DNA of 6,280 bases from JBKPFU01 sp046728975 (GCA_046728975.1 JBKPFU010000209.1:1-6280); one strand, 5' to 3'. Shown: positions 1 through 6,227, counted from the first letter of the stretch. Notes: generated from the letters alone by a model not told the origin. Made by a program: numbers and translations.

Positions 1-398
1 AGAGCTCGCGTTTGCGGGTGATGCCGCCACATGAAGCCTTCGCAGAGGACAAGCTCATAGCGGTCGGCGACATCGAATGCCGCCTCGACCTCTGCTGCTC
101 GTCGCGAGAATGGCTTCTCCGTCAGTACGTGCTTACCGGCCCCGAGCGCGCGCAGCGTCCACTCGACGTGCAGCGCGTTCGGCAGCGAGATGTAGACGGC
201 GTTGACTTCGGTGTCGGCGATTAGCGCCTCATAGCCGTCGTACGCGCGCTCGATCAAGTTCTTTCGCGCGTAGGCTTCTGCACGCGCGCGCTCGCGGCTC
301 GCGACGGCGATGACTTCGACGCAATCGGATTCGCGTGCCCCTTCGAGCACTAACTTGTTGATCCGCGCCGTCGAGAGCAGACCCCACCGAATAGTCAC
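1..398 (-). CDS. Gfo/Idh/MocA-family NAD(P)-dependent oxidoreductase, 3' part beyond the window
   Basis: This is the N-terminal 132 codons of a cytoplasmic NAD(P)-dependent dehydrogenase or reductase acting on a sugar or polyol; the rest lies left of the window. Translation from GTG at 398 begins VTIRWGLLSTARIN, a Rossmann nucleotide-binding start of the WG-(I/L)-L-x-T-A-x-I type seen in the xylose dehydrogenase/dihydrodiol dehydrogenase branch. It continues with VYISLPNALH (residues 68-77), the family motif EKP (94-96) carrying the conserved lysine, and EGFMWRHHPQ (120-129), typical of the same branch. The GTG start overlaps the TGA stop of the upstream ATPase gene by 4 bases (GTGA, 398-395), so it is translationally coupled and belongs to the importer operon. 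The family call is firm. The substrate cannot be read from this fragment, and the C-terminal catalytic domain is not visible. Confidence 0.88.
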   Translation of the reverse strand, partial: MTIRWGLLSTARINKLVLEGARESDCVEVIAVASRERARAEAYARKNLIERAYDGYEALIADTEVNAVYISLPNALHVEWTLRALGAGKHVLTEKPFSRRAAEVEAAFDVADRYELVLCEGFMWRHHPQTRA

Positions 399-1210
399 GG
401 CTGGTCGGTTGCCGACGGACGTCCCGGGGTCGTGAGCTCGGTGCCGGGCGCGGCCCCCGTCATGATGGCGACAGCGTCGGCCATCGCATGCGTTTCCGGG
501 GTTACGACCGCCACGCGGCGCCCGAGCCGCATGATGTGGATCCGGTCCGCGAGCTCGAACACGTGCGGCATGTCGTGGCTGATCAGGATCACCGGCAGGC
601 CGCGGTCGCGCACGCGCTTGATCAGGTTGAGCACTTGCCGCGTCTCCTTGACGCCCAGCGCGGCCGTGGGCTCGTCCATGATCACGAGCCGCCGTGCCCA
701 CGTCGCGGCTCGGGCGACCGCAACCCCCTGGCGCTGGCCGCCTGAGAGGTCCTCGACCGGCTGGGCGATCGACTTGACTCCGATCTGCAGCTCGGCGAGG
801 TGCTCGCCGGAGCGGCGGCGCATCGCCCGCTTGTCGAGCATGCGCAGCGCTCCGAGCGGTCCGCGCCGTCGCTGTTCGCGGCCGAGATAGATGTTCGATG
901 CGATGTCCAGCGCCGGAGCGACTGCGAGATCTTGGTAAACGGTCTCGATCCCGAGCTTCCTTGCGTCTCGCGGCGAGCGGAAGTGCACGCTCTCGCCGTC
1001 GAGCCGGATCTCGCCGTCGTCGGGTCGAAGGGCGCCGGACAGGCTCTTGATCAGCGTTGACTTCCCTGCACCGTTGTCGCCGATGATGGCCGCGATCTCG
1101 CCTGGGAACAGCTCGAACTCGGCGCCGTCGAGCGCGACCACGTGCCCGAACCGTTTCACGATCCCCCGGGCCTCGACCACGGGGGTGGCGGCCGTGGCGG
1201 CGCCGGTCAC
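395..1210 (-). CDS. frcA: Sugar ABC transporter ATP-binding protein, single-domain FrcA-like
   Basis: This is the cytoplasmic ATPase that powers import through the neighbouring permease. The 271-residue protein has one complete nucleotide-binding domain: Walker A GDNGAGKST (44-52), Q-loop glutamine at 93 in VYQD, ABC signature LSGGQRQ (155-161), Walker B LVIMDE (175-180) and H-loop histidine 212 in ISHD. RbsA- and XylG-type sugar ATPases are tandem two-domain proteins of about 500 residues, whereas FrcA of the fructose importer is a single domain of about 260, so length and context favour the FrcA type. No key residue is missing. The GTG start at 1210 overlaps the permease stop by 4 bases (GTGA), and its own stop overlaps the next gene's GTG in the same way, implying tight translational coupling. 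The C-terminal 20 or so residues are Thr/Pro/Ala-rich and probably unstructured. ATPase identity is near certain; fructose specificity is inferred from the operon. Confidence 0.93.
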   Translation of the reverse strand: MTGAATAATPVVEARGIVKRFGHVVALDGAEFELFPGEIAAIIGDNGAGKSTLIKSLSGALRPDDGEIRLDGESVHFRSPRDARKLGIETVYQDLAVAPALDIASNIYLGREQRRRGPLGALRMLDKRAMRRRSGEHLAELQIGVKSIAQPVEDLSGGQRQGVAVARAATWARRLVIMDEPTAALGVKETRQVLNLIKRVRDRGLPVILISHDMPHVFELADRIHIMRLGRRVAVVTPETHAMADAVAIMTGAAPGTELTTPGRPSATDQP

Positions 1211-2223
1211 AGACGCCTCCGGCGGACGAGTTGGTCGACCGACACGGCCAGGATGACGAGCACTCCGGTCACGAGGTACTGGTAGATGACCTGGACGCCG
1301 ATCAGCGTCAACCCGTTGCGGATGACGCCGACGATGACTGCGCCGACGAGCGTCGCGATTATGCTTCCGCGGCCGCCGAAGAGACTCGTGCCTCCCAGCA
1401 CCACGGCGGTGATGCTGTCGAGGTTCTCGGTCGTCTGTCCGGCGTTCGGGTCGCCGAGCTCCGTGCGGGCCACGAGGAGCATCGCTGCGAGCCCACTCGT
1501 CAGTCCTGCCAAGGTATAGACGGTGAGCAGGACGCGGTTGACGCTGATGCCGGTCAGGCGTGCCGCCTGCGGATTGTCACCGACCGCGTAGACGTGGCGG
1601 CCTCCTGCGGTCTGGGTCAATGCATACCAGGCGACTGCGTAGAGCACGAGCATGAAGACGACCCCGTATGTGACATCTGCGCCGAAGAGAGTGAACGTCC
1701 GGCCGAAGAAGAGCAGCTCGCTCGGCAGCCCGGTGAAGGTGAGGTCGTGCGAGTACACGTGCGTCAACGCGAACGCGATGTTGAAGGTGCCGAGCGTGAC
1801 GATGAAAGCAGGAAGCCTGACCGCCGTCACCAACGTGCCGTTCAGCACGCCGAACGCGACACACGCGAGAATGCCCAGCCCGATCGCGATCAGCGCCGGA
1901 ACTCCGTTCTGCACCGCCAGCTTGGTCATCACGATCTGGCCGAACGCCATCACGGTACCGACCGAAAGGTCGATTCCTGCAGTGAGGATGACGAGCGTTT
2001 GGCCGATCGCCAACACGCCGACGACCATCACTTGCTGAAGGATGAGCGAGAAGTTCTGCGCTTGGAGAAACGCGTCGCTCTTGAGGGAGAAGAACGCGCA
2101 CGTCAGTAGGAGCGCGAGCAGCGGCGCGATTGCCGGCGCAGCGGCCGCGCGCCGAACGACGTTGAGGACGCCCGGGCTCCTGCGCAGCCCGTCAGGTGCG
2201 GTTGTCTCGCTCGTCGGGACGAT
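1207..2223 (-). CDS. frcC: Sugar ABC transporter permease, FrcC/RbsC-like (start codon unresolved)
   Basis: This is an inner-membrane permease of the branched RbsC/FrcC (BPD_transp_2) family, forming the sugar channel with the adjacent ATPase and binding protein. Counting from the GTG at 2031, the protein has the family hallmark AIGQTLVILTAGIDLSVG (8-25), the segment GGRHVYAVGDNPQAARLTGI (143-162) and the ATPase-contact loop GGTSLFGGRGS (213-223), followed by further membrane spans. That start gives 274 residues and begins at about residue 50 of RbsC, so it would remove TM1. The same frame continues upstream with convincing coding sequence: AIAPLLALLLTCAFFS (TM1) and then DAFLQAQNFSLILQQ, which aligns with the RbsC region before the hallmark. 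A stop occurs at 2271-2269, and no ATG, GTG or TTG lies between it and 2031. I extend to an ATC at 2223, which would give about 338 residues starting (I/M)VPTSETTAPDG, close to the usual family length; this start is a guess. A CTG at 2187 is an alternative. Confidence 0.85.
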   Translation of the reverse strand: MVPTSETTAPDGLRRSPGVLNVVRRAAAAPAIAPLLALLLTCAFFSLKSDAFLQAQNFSLILQQVMVVGVLAIGQTLVILTAGIDLSVGTVMAFGQIVMTKLAVQNGVPALIAIGLGILACVAFGVLNGTLVTAVRLPAFIVTLGTFNIAFALTHVYSHDLTFTGLPSELLFFGRTFTLFGADVTYGVVFMLVLYAVAWYALTQTAGGRHVYAVGDNPQAARLTGISVNRVLLTVYTLAGLTSGLAAMLLVARTELGDPNAGQTTENLDSITAVVLGGTSLFGGRGSIIATLVGAVIVGVIRNGLTLIGVQVIYQYLVTGVLVILAVSVDQLVRRRRL

Positions 2224-2233
2224 CGTCTCGCAG

Positions 2234-2266
2234 GTGGCGGCCGGCGCGCAAGGCGCCGGTCGCCAC
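2234..2266 (-). promoter_or_regulatory. Intercistronic GC-rich hairpin between binding-protein and permease genes
   Basis: Two 14-base arms (2234-2247 and 2253-2266) are complementary except for one position and enclose a 5-base loop. On the transcribed minus strand the arms read GTGGCGACCGGCGC and GCGCCGGCCGCCAC, with a single A-C mismatch. No U-run follows, so it is not a canonical intrinsic terminator. Its place 20 bases after the binding-protein stop matches the stable 3' hairpins known in other importers (for example malE-malF), which protect upstream mRNA from exonucleases and raise binding-protein levels over permease. It also lies close to the presumed permease start and may limit ribosome access there. 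The hairpin is seen in the sequence; the function is inference. Confidence 0.7.
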
Positions 2267-2285
2267 GTCTAGCGCGGCTTCGGCT

Positions 2286-3299
2286 CTATCCCCAGCAGTT
2301 CTTCAGGCCGAAGGCGACCCCTTTCGAGCGCACGCCCGCCACGGGCTTCGCCGCGATGAGGTTCACACCCGTATCGATGTAGCCTCGAACCTTCTTGCCG
2401 GTCTTCGCGTACCTCACAGCCGCAGCGACCCCCCTCGATGCCATCTTCAGCGGGTACTGCTGCGACGTCGCGTCGAAGATGCCGGCCTTGACGTTGCGCA
2501 CGCCCTGGCACCCGCCGTCGACAGAGACGACGGTGACGTCGGCCGCCGTCTTGCCAGCATTCTTCAGCGCCGTGAAGGCGCCGGCGGCGCTGGGCTCGTT
2601 GATCGTGTAGACGACGTCGATGTTGGGGTTCTTCTGGAGGCAGTTCTCCATCGCCGTCTGCGACGGCGCCGTCTGACCCTCGCCGTTCCCGACGCAGGCG
2701 ATCTGCGCGTCGCTCCCCTTGATCCCGAACCCCTTCAGGAACCCGTTATGGCGCAGTGCGCCGACCGACGAGCCGGCGTGCTCGTCCAGCATGCCGATCG
2801 TCACCTTCTTGCCCTTCGTCGCAGCGCGTGCGTATCGGCCGATCAGCACGCCCGCGTTGAAGTTGTTCGTGGCGAAGAGCGCGTCGGTTGCGCTCTTCGG
2901 CACGGTCGGCGTGTCGAGAGCGATGACCAGCACGCCTGCCTTGCGCGCCTTCGCGATTGCAGGATTCTCAGCCTTCCCGTCCGCGACGGTAATGAGGATG
3001 CCTTTGACGCCTGCCGTCGTCATGTTCTCGATCGCGGCGATCTGGCTCGCGTTGTCCGAGCTCGACTTGCCGGCAGCGTAGATGAGCTTCGCGCCGAGCT
3101 GTCTGGCCGACGCGGTCGCACCGGCACGCATCTTCACGAAGAACGGGTTCGTTGCGTCCTTCGTGATCAACCCGACCTTGATCTGCGCCGTGTGCTGTGC
3201 TGGGCTGGCCGACGCGATTGCGACGACGACGGCCGCCGACACGACGACGCCGGCGAAGGCGGCTGCGAGGAGCGGCCTGCGCGAGCGCTTCTGACGCAT
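2286..3299 (-). CDS. frcB: Sugar-binding protein of a fructose-type ABC importer, FrcB-like
   Basis: This is an exported sugar-binding protein (Peripla_BP_4/RbsB fold) that delivers substrate to the permease. It has 337 residues. MRQKRSRRP is a basic n-region, followed by a hydrophobic core (10-30) and an Ala/Ser-rich cleavage zone near ASASPAQ (30-35). No lipobox cysteine is present. The mature part has VGLITKDATNPFFVKMRAGA (42-61), ITVADG (103-108), VIALDTP (125-131), TINEPSAAGA (232-241), VVSVDGGCQGV (257-267), ATSQQYPL (277-284) and a terminal NCWG. From memory these blocks, especially TINEP-AAGA, SQQYPL and the CWG end, resemble rhizobial FrcB, the fructose-binding protein. I chose the ATG at 3299 because AAAGGGAGG (3314-3306) sits 6 bases upstream and the signal peptide then starts at residue 1; a longer reading to 3509 would cross the promoter and the divergent gene. 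It is the first gene of the minus-strand operon. Sugar-binding role is near certain; fructose rather than ribose or another hexose is likely but unproven. Confidence 0.93.
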   Translation of the reverse strand: MRQKRSRRPLLAAAFAGVVVSAAVVVAIASASPAQHTAQIKVGLITKDATNPFFVKMRAGATASARQLGAKLIYAAGKSSSDNASQIAAIENMTTAGVKGILITVADGKAENPAIAKARKAGVLVIALDTPTVPKSATDALFATNNFNAGVLIGRYARAATKGKKVTIGMLDEHAGSSVGALRHNGFLKGFGIKGSDAQIACVGNGEGQTAPSQTAMENCLQKNPNIDVVYTINEPSAAGAFTALKNAGKTAADVTVVSVDGGCQGVRNVKAGIFDATSQQYPLKMASRGVAAAVRYAKTGKKVRGYIDTGVNLIAAKPVAGVRSKGVAFGLKNCWG

Positions 3300-3305
3300 G
3301 GGGAG

Positions 3306-3314
3306 CCTCCCTTT
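3306..3314 (-). promoter_or_regulatory. Ribosome binding site of the frcB-like gene
   Basis: On the minus strand AAAGGGAGG lies 6 bases upstream of the ATG at 3299. It is the best Shine-Dalgarno match in the window and fixes the binding-protein start. Confidence 0.8.
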
Positions 3315-3323
3315 CCCTCGATT

Positions 3324-3338
3324 CGGCTTCCGAAGCCG
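3324..3338 (-). promoter_or_regulatory. Small hairpin in the frcB-like mRNA leader
   Basis: The minus strand reads CGGCTTCGGAAGCCG, which folds into a 6-bp stem (CGGCTT/AAGCCG) with a 3-base loop. It lies 9 bases upstream of the ribosome binding site and just downstream of the predicted transcription start near 3347, so it would form the 5' end of the operon mRNA. Such a 5' stem could slow decay of the transcript. The structure is seen; the role is inference. Confidence 0.4.
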
Positions 3339-3343
3339 TTGGT

Positions 3344-3360
3344 TGTGGTACCGATAACAG
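3344..3360 (+). promoter_or_regulatory. Operator copy 1, probable LacI-family repressor site
   Basis: TGTGGTACCGATAACAG is repeated with one change at 3410-3426. Its core TGGTAC-CG-ATAACA is an imperfect palindrome around a central CG, the usual form of LacI-family operators. It overlaps the probable -10 of the minus-strand importer operon. A CTGTTA at 3370-3375 pairs with its TAACAG end as a further inverted half. The neighbouring LacI-family gene is the natural binding partner (inference). Confidence 0.72.
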
Positions 3361-3380
3361 AGTCCTGGGCTGTTAGTCAA
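3354..3380 (-). promoter_or_regulatory. Probable promoter of the importer operon
   Basis: On the minus strand TTGACT (3380-3375, 5 of 6 to the sigma-70-type -35) is followed after 15 bases by TGTTAT (3359-3354), a 4 of 6 match to the -10. The spacer is shorter than ideal; the overlapping TTATCG at 17 bases is a poorer -10. Transcription would start near 3347, giving a leader of roughly 48 bases. The -10 lies inside the first operator repeat, so a bound repressor would block it. This is a pattern match only. Confidence 0.5.
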
Positions 3381-3395
3381 GGGCAGAGTGGGACA

Positions 3396-3424
3396 TTTAC
3401 AAGCCTCTGTGTGGTACTGATAAC
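3396..3424 (+). promoter_or_regulatory. Probable promoter of the LacI-family gene, apparently leaderless
   Basis: TTTACA (3396-3401, 5 of 6 to the -35) and GATAAC (3419-3424, 4 of 6 to the -10) are separated by 17 bases. A start 6-7 bases beyond the -10 falls on the ATG at 3430, so the mRNA would have essentially no leader. The only purine-rich stretch before the ATG (AGGAA) is too close to be a normal ribosome binding site, which agrees with leaderless translation. Confidence 0.5.
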
Positions 3425-3426
3425 AG
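3410..3426 (+). promoter_or_regulatory. Operator copy 2, probable LacI-family repressor site (autoregulation)
   Basis: TGTGGTACTGATAACAG matches copy 1 at 16 of 17 bases in the same orientation, 66 bases away. It overlaps the probable -10 of the repressor gene and ends 3 bases before its ATG. Occupancy would shut off the repressor's own transcription, and two sites at this distance could also allow cooperative binding. Confidence 0.72.
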
Positions 3427-3429
3427 GAA

Positions 3430-4503
3430 ATGCGGGCGGCCAGCGTGACGATCCAAGACGTAGCGCGCCGGGCGGGCGTATCGGCTATGACCGTTTCACG
3501 GGTCATCAACGGTCGCGCGAGCGTCAGCCCTGAGACGCGCGCACAGGTGGAGGAGGCGATCGCGGAGCTCGGCTACGTCCCGAGCCGGCTCGCTCGAGGG
3601 CTCTCCGCGCGACGGACGGGGACAATTGCGCTGATCGTTCCGGACGTGGCCAATCCGTTTTTCACGTTGATCGTCCGGGCGGCAGAGGACGTCGCGCGAC
3701 GCGCCGGGTACCGCCTGATCCTCTGCGATACGCGGGCCGATCTCGACCTCGAGGGTGAGGTGATCGGGGAAATGATTGCGCACCGCGTCGAGGGCATGTT
3801 GATCGTCCCGGTCAGCGACCGTTCGCGCGATCACTTACGCCGGCTGACCCGGTTCGGCGTCCCATTCGCGCTCGTCGACCGTACCGTCTCCGGCATCGAC
3901 GCGGACACGGTGGTCGGCGACAGCACGGCAGGCGCACGACAACTCGTCGAGCATCTGATCTTGCTCGGGCACCAGCGCATCGGCATGATCGTCGAGTCGG
4001 ACGCCGTTTCGACTGCCCGCGATCGCCGGCGCGGCTACGAGGCGGCGCTAAAGGCGGCGGGGCTCGAGGCTTCGCCAGACTTCGTCGCCGTCACGCAGGT
4101 CGACCCCGAGGGCGGACGGGAGGGGATGCGGAGGTTACTCGAGCTCGAGCCGCCCCTGACCGCGGTCTTCACGGTCAACAACCTCGTCGCGCTCGGTGCA
4201 ATCGAGGCGGTGCGCGCGGCCGGCCTCGAAGTGCCGGACGACGTGGCGCTCGTCTGCTTCGACGACATCGAGTACGCATCACGCCTCCATCCCTTCCTTA
4301 CGGTCATGGAGCAGCCGGCCGAAACCTTCGGCACGCTCGCCACGCAATTGCTTCTGGAGCGAATCGAAGGACGTGGCCCCAAGCACGCGCGCAGGGTCGT
4401 GTTGCCGGCGCAGTTCATCGTCCGCGGGTCGAGCGGCGTGCACGGTGCGACGCGTCCCACGGGCGCGGCTCTGCCTGCTCCGGCAGCGGCGAAGCGGGCA
4501 TGA
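3430..4503 (+). CDS. LacI-family transcriptional repressor of the sugar locus
   Basis: This is a DNA-binding repressor released or activated by a sugar or sugar phosphate. The 357-residue protein has the LacI helix-turn-helix at 7-28 (TIQDVARRAGVSAMTVSRVING), a hinge segment at 49-62 (YVPSRLARGLSARR), and then a periplasmic-binding-protein-like effector domain with IALIVPDVANPFF (66-78), GVPFALVDR (143-151), LGHQRIGMI (179-187), TVNNLVALGAIEA (248-260) and VCFDDIEYA (275-283). The last 20 residues are an Ala/Pro-rich tail. ATG 3430 is taken because the predicted transcript starts there; GTG 3445, giving VTIQDVARRAGVS, is a credible alternative. The gene diverges from the importer operon, and the twin repeats between them are its likely targets. 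Its TGA overlaps the kinase ATG by 4 bases (ATGA, 4500-4503), so regulator and kinase are co-translated. The effector cannot be read from sequence; fructose or its phosphate is a guess from context. Confidence 0.93.
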   Translation: MRAASVTIQDVARRAGVSAMTVSRVINGRASVSPETRAQVEEAIAELGYVPSRLARGLSARRTGTIALIVPDVANPFFTLIVRAAEDVARRAGYRLILCDTRADLDLEGEVIGEMIAHRVEGMLIVPVSDRSRDHLRRLTRFGVPFALVDRTVSGIDADTVVGDSTAGARQLVEHLILLGHQRIGMIVESDAVSTARDRRRGYEAALKAAGLEASPDFVAVTQVDPEGGREGMRRLLELEPPLTAVFTVNNLVALGAIEAVRAAGLEVPDDVALVCFDDIEYASRLHPFLTVMEQPAETFGTLATQLLLERIEGRGPKHARRVVLPAQFIVRGSSGVHGATRPTGAALPAPAAAKRA

Positions 4504-5407
4504 CGAAATACGGCGGGATCGAGAGCGGCGGCTCGAAGTGGGAATGCGCGATCGCGATGGGGCCTGAGGAGCTCTGCGCCGTGACCACGATCCCACGACG
4601 ACTCCGAACGAAACGATCGGTCGGGCGGTCGACTTCTTCTCGCGCGCAGGGCCGGTAGACGCGATCGGCATCGGCTCCTTCGGGCCGGTCGACACACGCA
4701 TCGACTCGATGACCTGGGGATACATCACGACCACGCCGAAGCCGGGCTGGGCGAACACAGACGTCGGGCAGGAGATCCGTCGCAGGCTCGACGTTCCAGT
4801 TGCGTTCGACACAGACGTAAACGCGGCGGCTCTGGGCGAGCACCGCTGGGGCGCGGGACGTGAGTTGCGGACGCTCTGGTACGTCACGGTCGGGAGCGGC
4901 ATCGGCGGCGGCGCGATCGTCGACGGACGTGTCCTGCACGGCCTGTTCCACCCCGAGTTCGGGCATCTGCGTGTCCCGCACGATCTCGATGCCGACCCGT
5001 TCGACGGCGTCTGTCCGTATCACGGCGACTGCCTCGAGGGGCTCGCTTCCGGCCCGGCGCTCGAGGCGCGCTGGGGAATACCCCCGGCGCAGATCGAGGA
5101 CGGCAACGCTTGGATGCTGGAGGCGCGCTACCTCGCGCTGGGTCTCGTGGCGGTGATCTCCGTGCTCTCGCCCGAGCGCATCGTCGTCGGCGGCGGTGTC
5201 GCGAAGCATCCAGGGCTCCTCGCTTCCGTTCGCCAAGAGGTAACGGCGCTCATGAACGGGTATCTCGGCTTCGAGGCGTCAGACGACTACGTCACGCCGC
5301 CGACGTTCGGTGCGCGAGCAGGTGTGCTCGGCGCGATCGCGCTTGCCGAGAGCGCGAGCGTGAGCACGGCTCCAAGTCCCGGGAGCGTGTTGTCCAGAGA
5401 CAGATAG
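4500..5407 (+). pseudogene. ROK-family fructokinase interrupted by a one-base frameshift
   Basis: This is a cytoplasmic sugar kinase, most like bacterial ROK fructokinases (ATP + fructose to fructose 6-phosphate; Bacillus YdhR type). The ATG at 4500 overlaps the LacI stop and gives MTKYGGIESGGSKWECAIA, the phosphate-binding start normally GIEAGGTK. After ATC at 4590-4592 the frame is lost and hits TAG soon after; with one extra base near CCC (4592-4594) it continues as TTTPNETIGRAVDFF and runs to TAG at 5405-5407. The restored protein is about 302 residues, the family's normal length (about 300). Restored numbering shows IGIGSFGPVD (56-65), DTDVNAAALGE (104-114) with the catalytic Asp 106, GSGIGGGAIV (132-141), HPEFGH (151-156) and the zinc-type motif CPYHGDC (172-178). 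All key residues are intact, so the break is recent or a sequencing or assembly error. The downstream ATG at 4709 would give a 232-residue piece without the ATP-binding N-terminus, unlikely to be active. Confidence 0.88.
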
Positions 5408-5441
5408 GTCGGAACCGGCATTAGGCGTCTCGAATTATCGG

Positions 5442-6227
5442 GTGGAGATCTCGCTGAGCTGGCAGGCTACGGAGGTGGCGGACAGAGCCGTGCTCGTGAC
5501 CGGTGCCGCCCGGGGGATCGGTGCTGCAGTCGCGTCCGAGTTCGCCGCGGCCGGTGATCGGGTGGCGGTCCACTACCGACGCTCGCGGAAGGCGGCGGAG
5601 GCGCTTGCCGACTCGCTCCCGGGCGGGCCACACATTGCGCTCGGCGCGGACCTCGTCGACGCCCTCGCGGTGCGGTCGATGGTCGACGAGGCGGCCGCCG
5701 GCCTCGATGGGCTGGACGTGCTGATCAACAACGCCGGCATCTACGTCGAACACGATCTCGTCTCGACTCGGTATGAGGAGTGGCTTCAGGCGTGGGAGCA
5801 GACGCTCGCGGTCGACCTCGTCGGGGCGGCCAACGTTACGTGGTGCGCCGTGCGGCACATGCTGAAGCGCGGTAGCGGGCGTATCGTCAACGTTTCCTCG
5901 CGCGGCGCTTACCGCGGCGAGCCACGAGCGCCGGCCTACGGTGCAGCAAAGGCGGCGTTGATCGCGTTCGGCAACTCCCTTGCGCGCGGGCTGGCCACCC
6001 ACCGGATCGCGGTAGCGACCGTGGTCCCCGGTTGGACCGAGACGGACATGGCTGCCGAAACCCTCGATGGCCCACGAGGCAACGAGATCCGCGGCGAGAG
6101 CCCGTTCGGACGAGTCGCCACGCCCCTCGACGTGGCCAGCGCCGTGCTCTACCTCGCCTCACCCGAGGCCGAGTTCGCCAGCGGCACGACGGTGGACGTC
6201 AACGGGGCCTCCTACCTCCACCTCTGA
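5442..6227 (+). CDS. Short-chain dehydrogenase/reductase (SDR), classical type
   Basis: This is an NAD(P)-dependent oxidoreductase of the classical SDR fold, cytoplasmic, probably acting on a polyol or sugar given its neighbours. With the GTG at 5442 it has 261 residues: cofactor motif TGAARGIG (20-27), acidic residue D70 before the adenine pocket, NNAG (96-99), catalytic Ser 153 in VSSRGAY, YGAAK (166-170) with Tyr 166 and Lys 170, PGWTETDM (196-203) and a C-terminal FASGTTVDVNGA (245-256). The position that usually holds the tetrad Asn (L-x-V-N-L) reads LAVDLVG, placing Asp at 125. The start is uncertain: no ribosome binding site precedes 5442, and GTG 5475 (then ADRAVLVTGAARG) gives 250 residues and the usual short N-terminus. 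It follows the kinase by 34 bases (67 with the later start) and is probably in the same transcript. SDR identity is certain; the substrate is not known. Confidence 0.92.
   Translation: MEISLSWQATEVADRAVLVTGAARGIGAAVASEFAAAGDRVAVHYRRSRKAAEALADSLPGGPHIALGADLVDALAVRSMVDEAAAGLDGLDVLINNAGIYVEHDLVSTRYEEWLQAWEQTLAVDLVGAANVTWCAVRHMLKRGSGRIVNVSSRGAYRGEPRAPAYGAAKAALIAFGNSLARGLATHRIAVATVVPGWTETDMAAETLDGPRGNEIRGESPFGRVATPLDVASAVLYLASPEAEFASGTTVDVNGASYLHL

Noticed and set aside
1231..2109. A 292-codon plus-strand open frame opposite the permease
   Set aside because: Its product is an Asp/Glu/Arg/His-rich string with no motif, as expected from the antisense of a hydrophobic membrane-protein gene.
2234..2266. 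Intrinsic terminator after the binding-protein gene
   Set aside because: The stem is strong but no T-run follows on either strand, and the permease and ATPase genes directly downstream need transcription from the same promoter.
3300..3509. A 70-residue N-terminal extension of the binding protein
   Set aside because: It would cross both operators and the divergent gene's start, and would bury the signal peptide. The ATG at 3299 has a strong ribosome binding site.
2196..3533. A 445-codon open frame on the plus strand across the binding-protein gene
   Set aside because: It is antisense to a clearly identified sugar-binding protein, its translation is Arg/Asp/Leu-rich without family motifs, and it crosses the promoter region. 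It is a typical high-GC shadow frame.
4585..4605. Programmed ribosomal frameshifting in the kinase
   Set aside because: I see no classical slippery heptamer, internal Shine-Dalgarno or downstream stem at the break, only a short C run. A simple indel explains it better.
4279..5236. Overlapping minus-strand frames of 207 and 273 codons opposite the LacI-family and kinase genes
   Set aside because: Both are antisense to conserved domains, with low-complexity Arg/Ser/Pro-rich translations and no ribosome binding site or motif.
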